64,000 bases of DNA from Xanthobacter aminoxidans (GCF_023571765.1 NZ_JAMJXC010000004.1:62001-126000), one strand, 5' to 3'; counted from the first letter of the stretch, positions 1 through 10,022 are shown. The notes: a model not told the origin generated them from the sequence alone. Numbers and translations: made by a program.

Positions 1-288
1 GAACCGGCCATGGTCGCCACCGGCAGCGCCTATCTGCGCATCGTCGGGCCGTTCTACGGCTTCTTCGGCATCGGGCTGGCGCTCTATTTCGCGGCGCAGG
101 GCACGGGGCGGCTGTTCTGGCCGGTGGTGGCCGGCTTCCTGCGCGTCGCCATCGCCCTCGGCGGCGGGCTGATCGCCCTGCGGCTCACCGGCTCCATCGA
201 GGCCCTGTTTGCCGCCCTCTCCGTAGCGCTGATCGTCTACGCCGCGACCGTCCTGACGGCGGTGAAGACGGGGGCGTGGCTGCGGTAG
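1..288 (+). CDS. MATE family efflux transporter, C-terminal fragment
   Basis: The frame is open from the first base of the window and ends with TAG at 286-288, so only the last 95 or so residues are present. It is very hydrophobic, with three membrane segments and a loop containing ALYFAAQGTGR and then FWPVVAGFLR, typical of the last helices of MATE drug/sodium antiporters. The substrate cannot be told. The 5' part lies outside the window. Confidence 0.7.
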   Translation, partial: EPAMVATGSAYLRIVGPFYGFFGIGLALYFAAQGTGRLFWPVVAGFLRVAIALGGGLIALRLTGSIEALFAALSVALIVYAATVLTAVKTGAWLR

Positions 289-744
289 GGGCTGGCCCTC
301 ACCGCACCGTCCGAACCGTCGCCCGCGCAGAGGGGGCCGCGATCCGCCAGGAGCCCGCTTGAACAGTGAGCCCGCCTGACTGGGGCCGGGCCGACGCCGC
401 CTGCCGTCGCGGCGCGGATCATCGCCCCGCGTCGGGTGACAGCGGGCAGCCCTCCCCGCCCCAGACCTTTCCCACTGCCCCGCGCCCGTCCTGTCCAGAT
501 GCGTCGCGCCCCTCCCGAAGGGGAAGGTCTCCGCGCGCGATCCAGCCCGTCCACCCCCTGAACGGCTCCTCCGTCCGGGCCGACGCCGCGCGCCCGCCGC
601 ACCATGAAACCTCTCGCGTTTGGTCGTTGTGGTTGGACCAAAATATTCGATTACAATTCCATTTGACTTCCATTTCTGAATTAGGCAGTACCAATTCAAA
701 CTATCGGCAATTTTGGTAGTACCAAATAACAAGAGGGGGATAAC
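289..744. promoter_or_regulatory. Intergenic region carrying the lldP promoter region
   Basis: This 456-bp stretch has no convincing gene. The left two thirds is GC-rich and featureless. From about 600 the composition becomes AT-richer, as expected of a promoter. It holds TTTGGT at 619-624, TTGGACCAA at 633-641, a half-site AGTACCAA near 688-695, and a perfect dyad at 712-726. A strong purine-rich ribosome site (AGAGGGGGA, about 731-740) precedes the GTG start at 745. Confidence 0.6.
712..726. promoter_or_regulatory. Operator-like dyad for an FCD/GntR regulator
   Basis: TTTGGTAGTACCAAA is a perfect inverted repeat (TTTGGT, 3-nt spacer, ACCAAA). It matches the TTGGTnnnACCAA form bound by the PdhR/LldR branch of FadR-type regulators. 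It lies just ahead of the permease ribosome site, where binding would block transcription. The regulator gene at 2613 is of that branch. The binding itself is inferred. Confidence 0.6.
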
Positions 745-2436
745 GTGGAGGCCTGGAACCAGATTTATGACCCGATGGGGAACATGTGGCTGTCGAGCCT
801 CGGCGCCGCGATCCCGATCATCTTCTTTTTCGTCGCCCTGACCCGGCTCAAGCTGAAAGGTTATGTGGCGGGAACCATCACGGTTCTTCTTGCGCTCGCC
901 GTTGCTATCCTGCTCTACGGCATGCCGGTGCAGATGGCCCTGGCCGCTGGCGTATTCGGTTTCTTCTACGGACTGTGGCCGATCGCCTGGATCATCATCG
1001 GCGCGGTCTTTCTCTACAAGATTTCCGTCGAGACAGGCCAGTTCGAGATCATCCGCCGGTCCATCCTCTCCGTTACGGAAGACCAGCGCCTGCAACTGCT
1101 CCTCGTGGGCTTCGCATTCGGCGCCTTCCTCGAGGGCGCGGCGGGCTTCGGGGCGCCGGTGGCCATCACCGCCGCGCTGCTCGTGGGCCTCGGCTTCAAG
1201 CCGCTCTATGCCGCCGGCCTCTGCCTGATCGCCAACACCGCGCCGGTCGCCTTCGGTGCCATGGGCATCCCGATCATCGTCGCCGGGCAGGTCACGGGGC
1301 TCGACCCCTTCCACATCGGCCAGATGGCCGGCCGCCAGCTCCCCTTCCTCTCGGTGCTGGTGCCGTTCTGGCTCATCCTCATCATGGACGGCACACGCGG
1401 CGTGCGTGAGACATGGCCCGCGATCCTCGTCGCCGGCGGCTCCTTCGCCACCGTGCAGTTCCTGACCGCCAACTTCGTCGGTCCCGAACTGCCCGACATC
1501 ACCGCGGCGCTCGCCACCCTCATCACCCTGCCGCTGTTCCTGCGCTTCTGGCAGCCCCGCCGCATCTTCCGCTTCGAGACGGAAGCGAAAAGCAAGGGCG
1601 GGCTGGACCACGGCGCCGCTCCGGCGCCCGCGGCCGCCGCCATCGAGCCGGCCGTAACCTACACCGCCGGCCAGATCGCCCGCGCCTGGTCGCCGTTCCT
1701 GATCCTCACGGTGTTCGTGACCATCTGGAGCATCCCGCCCTTCAAGGCCCTGTTCGCTGCGGGCGGCGCCCTGGACGGATTGGTCGCCCATGTCAGCGTG
1801 CCGTTCCTGCACAACATGGTGGTCAAGCTGCCGCCCATCGTCACCGCCGCGAAGCCGTTTGCCGCCGACTACAAGTTCGACTGGCTCTCGGCCACCGGCA
1901 CGGCGATCTTCCTGTCCGCCATCGTGTCGATCGTCTTCCTCGGCATGAAGCCGTCGCGGGCGGTGGCGACCTTCGCCTCGACCATCAAGGGCCTGCTGAT
2001 CCCGATCTACTCCATCGGCATGGTGCTGGCCTTCGCCTTCATCGCCAACTATTCGGGCCTCTCCTCCACCCTCGGCCTCGCGCTGTCGGCGAGCGGGCCG
2101 AGCTTCACCTTCTTCTCGCCCTTCCTCGGCTGGCTGGGCGTGTTCCTCACCGGCTCGGACACCTCGGCCAACGCGCTGTTCGCCTCGCTGCAGGCCACCA
2201 CCGCGCACCAGATCGGGGTGAGCGACGTGCTCCTCGTGGCGGTCAACACCACGGGCGGCGTCACCGGCAAGATGATCTCGCCCCAGTCCATCGCCATCGC
2301 CTGCGCGGCGGCCGGGCTGATCGGCCGGGAGTCGGACCTGTTCCGCTTCACCGTCAAGCACAGCCTCGCGCTGGCGGCCATCGTCGGCATCATGACCACC
2401 ATTCAGGCCTACCTGACACCGTGGATGATCCCCTAG
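745..2436 (+). CDS. lldP: L-lactate/glycolate permease, LctP family
   Basis: This 563-residue, highly hydrophobic inner-membrane protein is the usual length for LctP (LldP/GlcA) proton symporters of lactate and glycolate. The family-like loops [20 protein letters not shown] (about residues 128-147) and [17 protein letters not shown] (about 470-486) are present. A short Ala/Pro-rich linker near residue 290 separates the two halves. The start is GTG at 745, preceded by a strong purine-rich ribosome site. The next gene is an FCD regulator, as with LldR, but no lactate or glycolate dehydrogenase lies nearby, so the substrate choice is open. Confidence 0.88.
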   Translation: MEAWNQIYDPMGNMWLSSLGAAIPIIFFFVALTRLKLKGYVAGTITVLLALAVAILLYGMPVQMALAAGVFGFFYGLWPIAWIIIGAVFLYKISVETGQFEIIRRSILSVTEDQRLQLLLVGFAFGAFLEGAAGFGAPVAITAALLVGLGFKPLYAAGLCLIANTAPVAFGAMGIPIIVAGQVTGLDPFHIGQMAGRQLPFLSVLVPFWLILIMDGTRGVRETWPAILVAGGSFATVQFLTANFVGPELPDITAALATLITLPLFLRFWQPRRIFRFETEAKSKGGLDHGAAPAPAAAAIEPAVTYTAGQIARAWSPFLILTVFVTIWSIPPFKALFAAGGALDGLVAHVSVPFLHNMVVKLPPIVTAAKPFAADYKFDWLSATGTAIFLSAIVSIVFLGMKPSRAVATFASTIKGLLIPIYSIGMVLAFAFIANYSGLSSTLGLALSASGPSFTFFSPFLGWLGVFLTGSDTSANALFASLQATTAHQIGVSDVLLVAVNTTGGVTGKMISPQSIAIACAAAGLIGRESDLFRFTVKHSLALAAIVGIMTTIQAYLTPWMIP

Positions 2437-2470
2437 GCAGCGAGGAGCGGAAGACTTCGACTGCCTGGGC

Positions 2471-2504
2471 CATCGTCCCGGTGCCCCGCAGCACCGGGAC
2501 GATG
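2471..2504 (+). terminator. Stem-loop downstream of lldP
   Basis: A perfect 14-bp stem (CATCGTCCCGGTGC at 2471-2484 with its complement at 2491-2504) encloses a 6-nt loop. It starts 34 nt after the permease stop. There is no T-run, so it may be a weak or Rho-assisted terminator or an mRNA-stabilising hairpin. It would separate lldP from the regulator gene. Confidence 0.5.
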
Positions 2505-2612
2505 CGCGTTGCGGGCTGGAAGTCCGTGCGACGGTCCGACATAGTGGGCGCGATCGCAGCCGGCTGGTCCGGCCCGATCCTCATCTGATCGGACCAAGGC
2601 AGGCTTTCACCG

Positions 2613-3395
2613 ATGGCGTCGGCCCCCTCCCCTTCCTCTGCGCAGCGCGTGGCCGACCGGGTCGAGCTCGCCATCGAGGCGCTGATCGAGGCGCGCGGCC
2701 TTGGCGTGGGCGACCGGCTTCCCTCCGAGCGCGCCCTCTCCGAAATGCTGGGTGCCTCGCGCAACACCCTGCGCGAAGCCCTGATGCGCCTTGGCGCGCG
2801 CGGGCGCATCACCATACGCAAGGGGGGCAACATCATCGCCGAGCCGGCCGAGGCGCGCTGGACGGCCGCCGCCATCGCCGATCCGCTGGCCTCGGTGGTG
2901 GCCGGCAATCCGGGCTTCGGCCATGACGTTCTGGAGGTGCGCCGGGGGCTGGAAGGGCAAGCCGCCTACCACGCCGCGCTCCGGGCGACGCCGGACGATC
3001 TCGACGCCATCCGGCGCTGCATGGACCAGCTCGCGGCCAATCACGAGAAGGGCGACGCGGTGGCCGAGGCCCATGCGGACGCCGCCTTCCACCTTGCCAT
3101 TGCGGACGCCTCGCACAACGCGGTGCTGCGCTCGGTCATGTCGAGCATGTTCGGGCTGCTCCAGAGCAGCATCTCCGAGAGCCTCGACAAGCTCTATATC
3201 GTGCCCCGCACCTATGAGCGGCTCTCCGCCCAGCACCAGACGCTGATGGACACCATCGCCGCCGGCGAGGCCGACGCCGCCCGCCGGTCCTCCGACGATC
3301 ATCTCGCCTTCGTCGCCCAGACCATCCGCACCATCGACGAGGAGCGCGCCCGCCGCGAACGCGCCGACACCCTGCGCCGGACGGCGGGGATCTAG
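2613..3395 (+). CDS. GntR-family transcriptional regulator with FCD domain
   Basis: The product has 260 residues. An N-terminal winged helix (GDRLPSERALSEMLGASRNT, about 29-48) is followed by an all-helical FCD domain with the metal/ligand residues of the class: an Asp and His around AFHLAIADASHN (about 154-165) and a later HQTLMDT plus DDHLAF. FadR/LldR/PdhR-type proteins are usually effector-released repressors. Position beside lldP and the TTGGTnnnACCAA site at 712 suggest it controls the permease in response to lactate, glycolate or a related acid. Its TAG stop overlaps the TAG of the convergent aldolase gene in the palindrome CTAG (3392-3395). Confidence 0.85.
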   Translation: MASAPSPSSAQRVADRVELAIEALIEARGLGVGDRLPSERALSEMLGASRNTLREALMRLGARGRITIRKGGNIIAEPAEARWTAAAIADPLASVVAGNPGFGHDVLEVRRGLEGQAAYHAALRATPDDLDAIRRCMDQLAANHEKGDAVAEAHADAAFHLAIADASHNAVLRSVMSSMFGLLQSSISESLDKLYIVPRTYERLSAQHQTLMDTIAAGEADAARRSSDDHLAFVAQTIRTIDEERARRERADTLRRTAGI

Positions 3396-4021
3396 CGGCC
3401 GAACACCTCGCGCGCCGTAGCCACCAGCGCATGCGCGTCGGCCGCGATAGCTTCCACCGCCTTGCCCGGCTTGAACAGCGCCGAGCCGATGCCGAAGCCC
3501 TCGGCCCCGGCCGCGCGGTAGGCGGCCATGTTGGTGGTGTCGATGCCGCCCACGGGCAGGAGGGGAATGTCGGTGAGCACCGCGCGCCACGCCTTCACGA
3601 GGTGGGGCGGGATGCCTTCTGCCGGAAACAGCTTCAGCGCGTCGGCCCCGGCGGCGCGGGCGGCGAAGGCTTCGGTGGGGGTGGCGACACCCGGCGTGCA
3701 GACGAGGCCGGCGGCCTTGGCGGCGCGGATCACGGCGAGGTCGGCATGGGGCATCACGATGAGCCGGCCACCCGCCGCCTTCACCGCGTCCACGTCCTGC
3801 GGCGTCAGCACCGTGCCGGCGCCGATCAGCGCGCGGTCGCCGAAGGCGTCGGCGAGGATACGGATGGACTCCAACGGCTGCGGCGAGTTGAGCGGCACCT
3901 CGATGATGGTAAAGCCCGCCCCCACCAGCGCCGCGCCGATGTCTAGCGCCTCGTCCGGCTTCAGCCCGCGCAGGATGGCGACGAGGGGGCAGGCGGCAAG
4001 GGCATCCTTGAAAGCGGGCAT
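3392..4021 (-). CDS. dgoA: 2-dehydro-3-deoxy-6-phosphogalactonate aldolase
   Basis: This 209-residue class I aldolase cleaves KDPGal to pyruvate and glyceraldehyde-3-phosphate in the De Ley-Doudoroff galactonate route. Lys130 in GADALKLFPAE is the Schiff-base lysine and Glu41 in IIEVPLNSPQPLESI is the acid/base residue. The EVPLNSP form, rather than the EVTLRTP form of KDPG aldolase, points to the galacto epimer. The open frame continues upstream, but ATG at 4021 is the natural start for this fold. It is the last gene of a minus-strand operon, 17 nt after dgoK. Confidence 0.9.
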   Translation of the reverse strand: MPAFKDALAACPLVAILRGLKPDEALDIGAALVGAGFTIIEVPLNSPQPLESIRILADAFGDRALIGAGTVLTPQDVDAVKAAGGRLIVMPHADLAVIRAAKAAGLVCTPGVATPTEAFAARAAGADALKLFPAEGIPPHLVKAWRAVLTDIPLLPVGGIDTTNMAAYRAAGAEGFGIGSALFKPGKAVEAIAADAHALVATAREVFGR

Positions 4022-4038
4022 GGATCGCACTCCTGAAA

Positions 4039-4944
4039 TCAGATGAAGCCGGCCGCTTTGGCCACGGCGTGCTGTCCGGCCGGGCCGCAGCCCTCCGGCG
4101 CGCAAGCGTGGGGCAGGCCGAGAAGGGTCGCGGCTTCGGCATAGCGCGCGGAAAGGGCGGGGTTTGCCACCAGCGTAAAGGGCTCGCCGGCCGAGGCATC
4201 GCGCAGTTCGGCACCGATGAGAAGGCCGGAGAGCATGTCCGCGCTGTCCGCCCCCGCCAGCCGCCCGGTAAGGCCCAGCGCGCGCAGCGAGAACAGCCGG
4301 CCGAGCAAGGCCCCCGGTCCCTCGAGTTCCGCCGCCGCGTCCACACCCCGGCGGAAGCCATCGGCGGAAAAGGCCCCTTCCTCCATCATGCGGCCGAGGA
4401 TGGTATGGCCCTTGAGCGCGGCGAACACCTCGCCCGTCATGTAGGTGGCGAAGGTGGCGATGCGGCCCGCTTCCACCCGCACCCATTTGGAATGGGTGCC
4501 CGGCAGCACGAACAGACCGTCCGCGACGCCGAGGCGTGCGAGGGCGCCGAGCACTTCCACCTCCTCGCCGCGGATCACGTCCGGCGCCCGATCGTCATCT
4601 TTCAGCACGCCGGGCACGATGGCGATGCGGCCGAACCCGGGCTGCGGGGGCACCTCCGCGAGGGCAGCGGCGAGGTCCGGAAGGCCGGCGGGGCAGCGGG
4701 CATAGGGCGCCTCAACCCAACCCTGCCGGCTGCCCACCATGCCGGAGAGCAGCACCGGGAGCGGGCCGTGGTCGCGCGTCCAGTCGCTCGCGATGGCGGC
4801 GAGCACCCCGGGAAAGCTCAAGCCGCCCAACGCCATGATGCCCTGCCCGCTCGCCCGGCTGGCAAGCACCTGTCCGTCCGCCGCCATGAGATAGGCGCGG
4901 AGCGAGGAGGTGCCCCAGTCGCAGGTGATGAGCGCGGGTGTCAT
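4039..4944 (-). CDS. dgoK: 2-dehydro-3-deoxygalactonokinase
   Basis: The 301-residue sugar-acid kinase phosphorylates 2-dehydro-3-deoxy-D-galactonate, the substrate of the next gene's aldolase after phosphorylation. The N-terminal CDWGTSSLRAYLM is the phosphate-binding loop of the DgoK family, and LFVLPGTHSKWV (about residues 145-156) is its second signature. Length and order (dgoK then dgoA) fit the family. No galactonate dehydratase (dgoD) is present in the window, so the upstream step must be encoded elsewhere or the entering substrate differs. Confidence 0.9.
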   Translation of the reverse strand: MTPALITCDWGTSSLRAYLMAADGQVLASRASGQGIMALGGLSFPGVLAAIASDWTRDHGPLPVLLSGMVGSRQGWVEAPYARCPAGLPDLAAALAEVPPQPGFGRIAIVPGVLKDDDRAPDVIRGEEVEVLGALARLGVADGLFVLPGTHSKWVRVEAGRIATFATYMTGEVFAALKGHTILGRMMEEGAFSADGFRRGVDAAAELEGPGALLGRLFSLRALGLTGRLAGADSADMLSGLLIGAELRDASAGEPFTLVANPALSARYAEAATLLGLPHACAPEGCGPAGQHAVAKAAGFI

Positions 4945-4950
4945 CTGGCG

Positions 4951-5733
<783 letters not shown>

Positions 5734-5791
5734 GGCTAGGCCCTTCTCGTGTCTGTCGATGTCCGCGTCGGACGCCGGTCTTATATGTGCT

Positions 5792-5960
5792 GTCATGCCC
5801 CGGCTTGTCCGGGGCATCCACGGCCCCGCCTGTCGGGTGGCCGAAGTCCGAAAGCCAGCCCGGCCGCAGGGTGGATCCCCCGGAACCCGGCCATTGCCGG
5901 GTTCCACCCTGACAACCGGGAGTCGGCAACAGCCGACTTCCGGACAAGCCGGGGGATGAC
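5792..5960. repeat. Palindromic intergenic repeat, copy A
   Basis: The element begins GTCATGCCCCGGCTTGTCC and ends with the near inverse GGACAAGCCGGGGGATGAC. An internal hairpin AGTCGGCAACAGCCGACT lies near 5931. Copies B (20737) and C (30171) share the ends, and B shares the internal hairpin. It lies inside an operon, between the substrate-binding gene (stop at 5998) and the ATPase gene. It looks like a non-coding REP/MITE-type element. Confidence 0.8.
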
Positions 5961-5997
5961 GCTTGCGTAGACCGGGCATGACGACGGCTGAGGACGT

Positions 5998-6813
5998 TCA
6001 AAACGTCGGCATCGTCGGCAGCGGCACCTTGAACCACTTCTGGTTGATGGCGTCGAGCTCGCCATTGTTCTTCACGAAGTAGAGGAAGGTGTTGATCCAC
6101 TGGAGAAAATCGGTGGAACCCCGGCGCACGGTGATGCCGTTGTACTGGCTGCGCAGGGTGATCTTCTTCTCGATGCCCATGTCCGGGTTCGCCTCGGCGA
6201 GCTGGGTGCCGACGAGGTTGTTGGCGCCGAGCAGGTCCACCTGACCGGAGAGGAAAGCCTGGGCGGCGGTGGCGTCGTCGTCGAAGCGCATGATGGTGGC
6301 GCCCTTGGGCACGGCGGCGGTGAGCGCCGTATCCTGGGTGGAGGCGCGGGCCACCGCGATCTTCTTGCCCACCGTCTGGTCCATGCTCTTGATCTCGGTC
6401 TTCTTGGGGCCGATCAGCTGGATCTCGATGGTGGAATAGGGGATGGAGAACATCACCTGCTTGGCGCGCTCGGGCGTGATGCCGAACACCGCCACCAGCA
6501 CGTCCACCTTGTTGGTGAGCAGGTACGGGATGCGGTTCGGGCCGGTCACGGGCACCAGCTCCACCTCGACGCCGAGGTACTTGCCCATGAGGCGGGCGAC
6601 GTCGGCATCATAGCCTTCCGGCTTGCCCTGGGTGTCGAGCAGGCCGAAGGGGGCCACGTCCACCAGCATGCCGACGGTGAGCTTCTTCTTCGACAGGATG
6701 TCGTCGATGCTCTGCGCCGAGGCGCCGTGGGAGAGGCCGGTGGCGGCGAGCGCCGCGAGGCCCAGCGCCGCGACGGCGCCGCGCGCGCTCTTCAGGATGG
6801 TGCCGAAAGTCAT
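5998..6813 (-). CDS. ABC transporter substrate-binding protein, polar-amino-acid type
   Basis: A 271-residue periplasmic binding protein (SBP_bac_3 fold) starting at ATG 6813, which has GGAGG 8 nt upstream; an in-frame ATG at 6867 lacks this. The signal peptide ends around LSHGASAQ (about residue 34). Core motifs include LTVGMLVDVAPFG and GYDADVARLMGKYLGVEVELVPV (read in two parts), typical of the GlnH/HisJ family. The class normally binds amino acids, but this copy is bound to a sugar-acid catabolic operon, so the ligand may be an acidic sugar derivative. That is inference. Confidence 0.88.
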   Translation of the reverse strand: MTFGTILKSARGAVAALGLAALAATGLSHGASAQSIDDILSKKKLTVGMLVDVAPFGLLDTQGKPEGYDADVARLMGKYLGVEVELVPVTGPNRIPYLLTNKVDVLVAVFGITPERAKQVMFSIPYSTIEIQLIGPKKTEIKSMDQTVGKKIAVARASTQDTALTAAVPKGATIMRFDDDATAAQAFLSGQVDLLGANNLVGTQLAEANPDMGIEKKITLRSQYNGITVRRGSTDFLQWINTFLYFVKNNGELDAINQKWFKVPLPTMPTF

Positions 6814-6876
6814 CGTCTCTTCCTCCATCTGTGCCGCATGCGGGGCGGCCTTGGTCTTGAGGGTCAACCTGAACCG

Positions 6877-7530
6877 TCACCGCGACACGGTGCCGAAACG
6901 CTTTTCGAGGTGGCGGGCATAAAGCGAGAGCGGCCAGCACAGGGCGAAGTAGATGGCCGCGACGATGCCGAACACGAGGAACGGCCGGAAGGTCGCGTTG
7001 TTCACGATCTGCCCGGCGCGGGTCAGCTCCACGAAGCCGATGATGGAGGCGAGCGACGTGCTCTTCACCAGCATCACCAGGAAGCCGACCGTGGGGGCCA
7101 CCGCGATCTTCGCCGCCTGTGGCAGGATGATCTCGCGCATCCGCGTCACATAATGCAGGCCGAGCGCGGTGGAGGCCTCCCACTGGCCCTTCGGGATGGC
7201 CTGGATGCAGCCGCGCCAGATTTCGCCGAGGAAGGCGGCGGCATTCAGCGTGAGGCCGATGGCGGCGGCCGCCAGCGGGTCCACCGAGGCGCCGACCATG
7301 GTGGCGCCGAAGAACACGAGGAACAGCTGCATCAGCAGCGGCGTGCCCTGGAAGACGAGGATGTAGGCCCCGGCCGTCGCCCTGAGCCATTGCCACGGCG
7401 CGGTGCGCGCGAGCGCCACGAGGAGCCCCAGCGCCGCCCCGCCCGCGAAGGCGATGGCCGAGAGCAGCAGCGTCCAGCGCACGGCGGAGAGCAGGAAGAA
7501 GAATTCGGCGGAGGTGAACTGGCGGATCAT
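6877..7530 (-). CDS. ABC transporter permease, polar-amino-acid type
   Basis: This 217-residue HisM/GlnP-family permease carries the family motif around FQGTPLLMQLFLVFFG (about residues 55-70) and the coupling EAA loop near EASTALGLHYVTRMREIILPQ (read as EASTALGLH then MREIILPQ). It forms a pair with the next upstream permease, as is usual for heteromeric PAAT systems. The gene lies between the second permease and the binding-protein gene, 13 nt and 63 nt away. Confidence 0.9.
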   Translation of the reverse strand: MIRQFTSAEFFFLLSAVRWTLLLSAIAFAGGAALGLLVALARTAPWQWLRATAGAYILVFQGTPLLMQLFLVFFGATMVGASVDPLAAAAIGLTLNAAAFLGEIWRGCIQAIPKGQWEASTALGLHYVTRMREIILPQAAKIAVAPTVGFLVMLVKSTSLASIIGFVELTRAGQIVNNATFRPFLVFGIVAAIYFALCWPLSLYARHLEKRFGTVSR

Positions 7531-7543
7531 GTCGCTCCCCTCC

Positions 7544-8218
7544 TCAGCGTGCGGCGTCAGTGCGCGCGAACACCGCGCGGTAGATGAGCGCGAAGGCGCC
7601 GGCGAACATCAGCGACATGGCGAAATACATGCCCGTCACCACGATGTAGATCTCGAACGAGCGGAAGGTCTGCGATTGCAGGTTGTTCGCCACCGCCGTC
7701 AATTCCTCGGCCGAGATGGCGGAGACGACGGAGGAGGTCAGCATCAAAAGGATGAACTGGCTGGTGAGTGACGGGTAGATCGCCTTCAGCGCCGGGAACA
7801 GCACCACATAGAGGAAGATCTGCAATCGCTTGAGGCCCAGCGCCAGCCCGGCCTCGATCTGCCCCTTGTGGATGGTCTCGATGCCGGCGCGCACGATCTC
7901 GGTGCAATAGGCGCCGGCGTTGATGACCATGGCCAGCAGCGCCGCCTCGTTGGCATCGAGCCGGATGCCGGCACGCGGCAGGCCGAAGAAGATGATGAAG
8001 ATCTGCACCAGGAAGGGCGTGTTGCGGATCACTTCCACATAGACATCCACCAGCCAGCGCACCGGGCGCGGCCCCTGCGTCTTGCCCAGCGCACAGAGCA
8101 CCGCCACGGCGAGCCCCAGCAGCATGGCGAGGCCCGAGAGGCGGATCGTCAGCCAGGCGCCGAGCAGCAGCTCGGGCCAGGCATTGAAGACGTCTCCGAA
8201 CTGGAAGACGTAGTTCAT
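7544..8218 (-). CDS. ABC transporter permease, polar-amino-acid type
   Basis: The 224-residue permease has the family motif RNTPFLVQIFIIFFGLPRAG (about 70-89) and EAA loop EAGLALGLKRLQIF. ATG at 8218 is preceded by AGGAGG at good spacing and overlaps the TGA of the LacI-family gene (ATGA), so the two are probably translationally coupled. Together with the 6877 permease it should form the membrane channel of the importer. Confidence 0.92.
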   Translation of the reverse strand: MNYVFQFGDVFNAWPELLLGAWLTIRLSGLAMLLGLAVAVLCALGKTQGPRPVRWLVDVYVEVIRNTPFLVQIFIIFFGLPRAGIRLDANEAALLAMVINAGAYCTEIVRAGIETIHKGQIEAGLALGLKRLQIFLYVVLFPALKAIYPSLTSQFILLMLTSSVVSAISAEELTAVANNLQSQTFRSFEIYIVVTGMYFAMSLMFAGAFALIYRAVFARTDAAR

Positions 8219-9393
8219 CTTGCGCCTCCTGTCGGGCGATGGGCGGGCGGGCGGCGGACGGCGGGTGTATCGGCAGCTTTCCCCGCGCCGCACGACTGGC
8301 GGATGACGAGGCGGGGCGGCACGATGATTTCTTCCCGCGGGCGCTCGGGATGGGCGATGCGACGCAGCAGCAGCCGCGCGGCCTCGCGCCCGACCACGCG
8401 GGGATCGGTGGTGAAGGTGGTGAGCGCGGGGCGGTGCAGGCCCGCCTCGTCCACGTCGTCGCAGCCCACCACGGCCACGTCCCGGCCCGGCACGAGACCG
8501 TGCTCGTCGAGGGCGAGCATGACGCCGAAGGCCACCACGTCGTTGTAGCAGACGATGGCCGAGGGGATGTCGCCCTTGGCCAGAAGTTCACGGGCCAGGA
8601 ACTCGCGCGCGGCGGCATAGCCGGAGGAGCGGTCGATCACCGCGCAGGGCACCACCGGCCCGCTCTTCAGCTTGTGGCGGCGCAGGGCGCGGTGGAAGCC
8701 GGCCATGCGCTCGGTGAGCGGCGCGATGCGACGCACGCCGCCGATGAAGGCGATGTTGCGATGCCCGAGCGAAATCAGGTGCTCGGTGATGAGTTCCATG
8801 CCGGCGCCATAGTCCGGGCCGACATAATCGGCGGGAAAGCCCTCCACGCGGCGCTGCGCGAGCACGCAGGGCATGCGCGCGCAGGCCCCCTCCTCCAGCG
8901 CATCGGCGCGGGTGTTCTCGGATGCGACCACCACGAGCCCGTCCACGCCGTGCTCCTGCATCCGCAGCAGCACCTCGCGCTGGCGGGTGGCATCTTCCGC
9001 GGCGTTGCCGATGAAGGCCATGTAGCCTTCGGTGCCCAGCACCTCGTCGATGCCGGCGGTGAACTGGGCGAAGTTGGGGGTGATGATCTCGCACAGCACG
9101 AGCCCGACCGTCCGCGAGGCGCCGGAGCGCAAATTGGCGGCGCTGCGATTGTAGACATAGCCGAGGCCGGCCATGGCCTCCTCAACCTTGGCGCGGGTTT
9201 CCGCCTTCACCAGCGGGCTCTTGCGCAGGACGAGGGAGACGGTGGCGCGGGAGACGCCGGCATGGACCGCCACATCCTTCAGCCGCACGCGCAGGCCACC
9301 GGCGAGCGGCGCCTCGTCCGGCAGATCGGCCGGCTCGGCAGCATCGCGGGCGGCCGGCAAGCGGCGGCCCTGTGGCCCCTTGGCACCCTCCAC
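8215..9393 (-). CDS. LacI-family transcriptional regulator
   Basis: The product has 392 residues. A LacI helix-turn-helix (VRLKDVAVHAGVSRATVSLV, about 36-55) follows a roughly 35-residue extension, longer than in most family members. A periplasmic-binding-protein-like effector domain follows. The GTG start at 9393 has GAGGAGG 6 nt upstream. As the first gene of the operon it probably represses its own transcription through the palindrome at 9480-9497. The effector is probably a sugar acid or intermediate of the DgoK/DgoA route (inferred). Confidence 0.9.
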   Translation of the reverse strand: MEGAKGPQGRRLPAARDAAEPADLPDEAPLAGGLRVRLKDVAVHAGVSRATVSLVLRKSPLVKAETRAKVEEAMAGLGYVYNRSAANLRSGASRTVGLVLCEIITPNFAQFTAGIDEVLGTEGYMAFIGNAAEDATRQREVLLRMQEHGVDGLVVVASENTRADALEEGACARMPCVLAQRRVEGFPADYVGPDYGAGMELITEHLISLGHRNIAFIGGVRRIAPLTERMAGFHRALRRHKLKSGPVVPCAVIDRSSGYAAAREFLARELLAKGDIPSAIVCYNDVVAFGVMLALDEHGLVPGRDVAVVGCDDVDEAGLHRPALTTFTTDPRVVGREAARLLLRRIAHPERPREEIIVPPRLVIRQSCGAGKAADTPAVRRPPAHRPTGGAR

Positions 9394-9479
9394 GCGCAGC
9401 CTCCTCGCCGGTAATGGGTTCTTAACGAACCTCTCGACGGCCCATGTCTAGGAGACTGCGCAGGGTGCGGTCAACGAAA

Positions 9480-9497
9480 ATTTAGATCGATCTAAAT
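9480..9497. promoter_or_regulatory. 18-bp perfect palindrome, probable LacI-family operator
   Basis: ATTTAGATCGATCTAAAT is a perfect 18-bp palindrome with the central CG typical of LacI-family operators. It lies 87 nt upstream of the GTG start of the lacI-like gene at 9393, in the only AT-rich stretch of that intergenic region. It is likely the autoregulatory operator of the 3392-9393 operon. Confidence 0.65.
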
Positions 9498-9545
9498 GCT
9501 GCGCCGCAATGCTCGCGGCCGGCGCGCCGAAGCGTTGCCTTAGGG

Positions 9546-10022
9546 TCAGGCGATGGCGATGACTTCCACCTCGCGCCCGGCCACCAGCGCCACATCGCCC
9601 ACGGCCTTGCCCATCACGGCGGCGGCGAGCGGCGAGACATAGGACACGGAGCCCTTGGCCGGATCGGCCTCGTCCTCGCCGACGATACGGAAGGTCTGGC
9701 GGCGGCCGTCCTCGCGGTCGAGGGTCACGGTGGTGCCGAACTGGACGGTCTCGGGATTGGGAGGAGTCTCGATGAGCTGGGCGGTGGCACGGCGGGCGCC
9801 GTAATAGCGCAGGTCGCGGGTGGCGCGGGCCATGGCCATGCGGTCGGCCTGCACGTCGCCCATCTGCGCCTCGGAATAGGCGGCGCGCGCCTCCGTCAGC
9901 GCCGCATCGAGCGCGGCGAGGCCGCTCGCCGTCACAAGGTTCGGATGCGGCGAGATGGGCCGGTCCGGCAGGTCGGCGGCGGTGGCTTCGAGGTCGGTCT
10001 CACGCGTGAAGGCAACGGACAT
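9546..10022 (-). CDS. GreA/GreB-family transcription elongation factor
   Basis: The 158-residue protein has an N-terminal helical hairpin (about 30-85) and a C-terminal FKBP-like GreA domain: FGTTVTLDREDGRRQTFRIV (about 95-114), then SYVSPLAAAVMGKAVGDV. It should bind the RNA polymerase secondary channel and affect backtracked complexes. The N-terminal 25 residues diverge from canonical GreA, so this may be an accessory paralogue. It stands alone. Confidence 0.8.
   Translation of the reverse strand: MSVAFTRETDLEATAADLPDRPISPHPNLVTASGLAALDAALTEARAAYSEAQMGDVQADRMAMARATRDLRYYGARRATAQLIETPPNPETVQFGTTVTLDREDGRRQTFRIVGEDEADPAKGSVSYVSPLAAAVMGKAVGDVALVAGREVEVIAIA

Noticed and set aside
2607-4361. 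Minus-strand open frame of 584 codons spanning the GntR gene and into dgoA and dgoK
   Set aside because: It runs out of frame through two real minus-strand genes and antisense to a third; no continuous domain.
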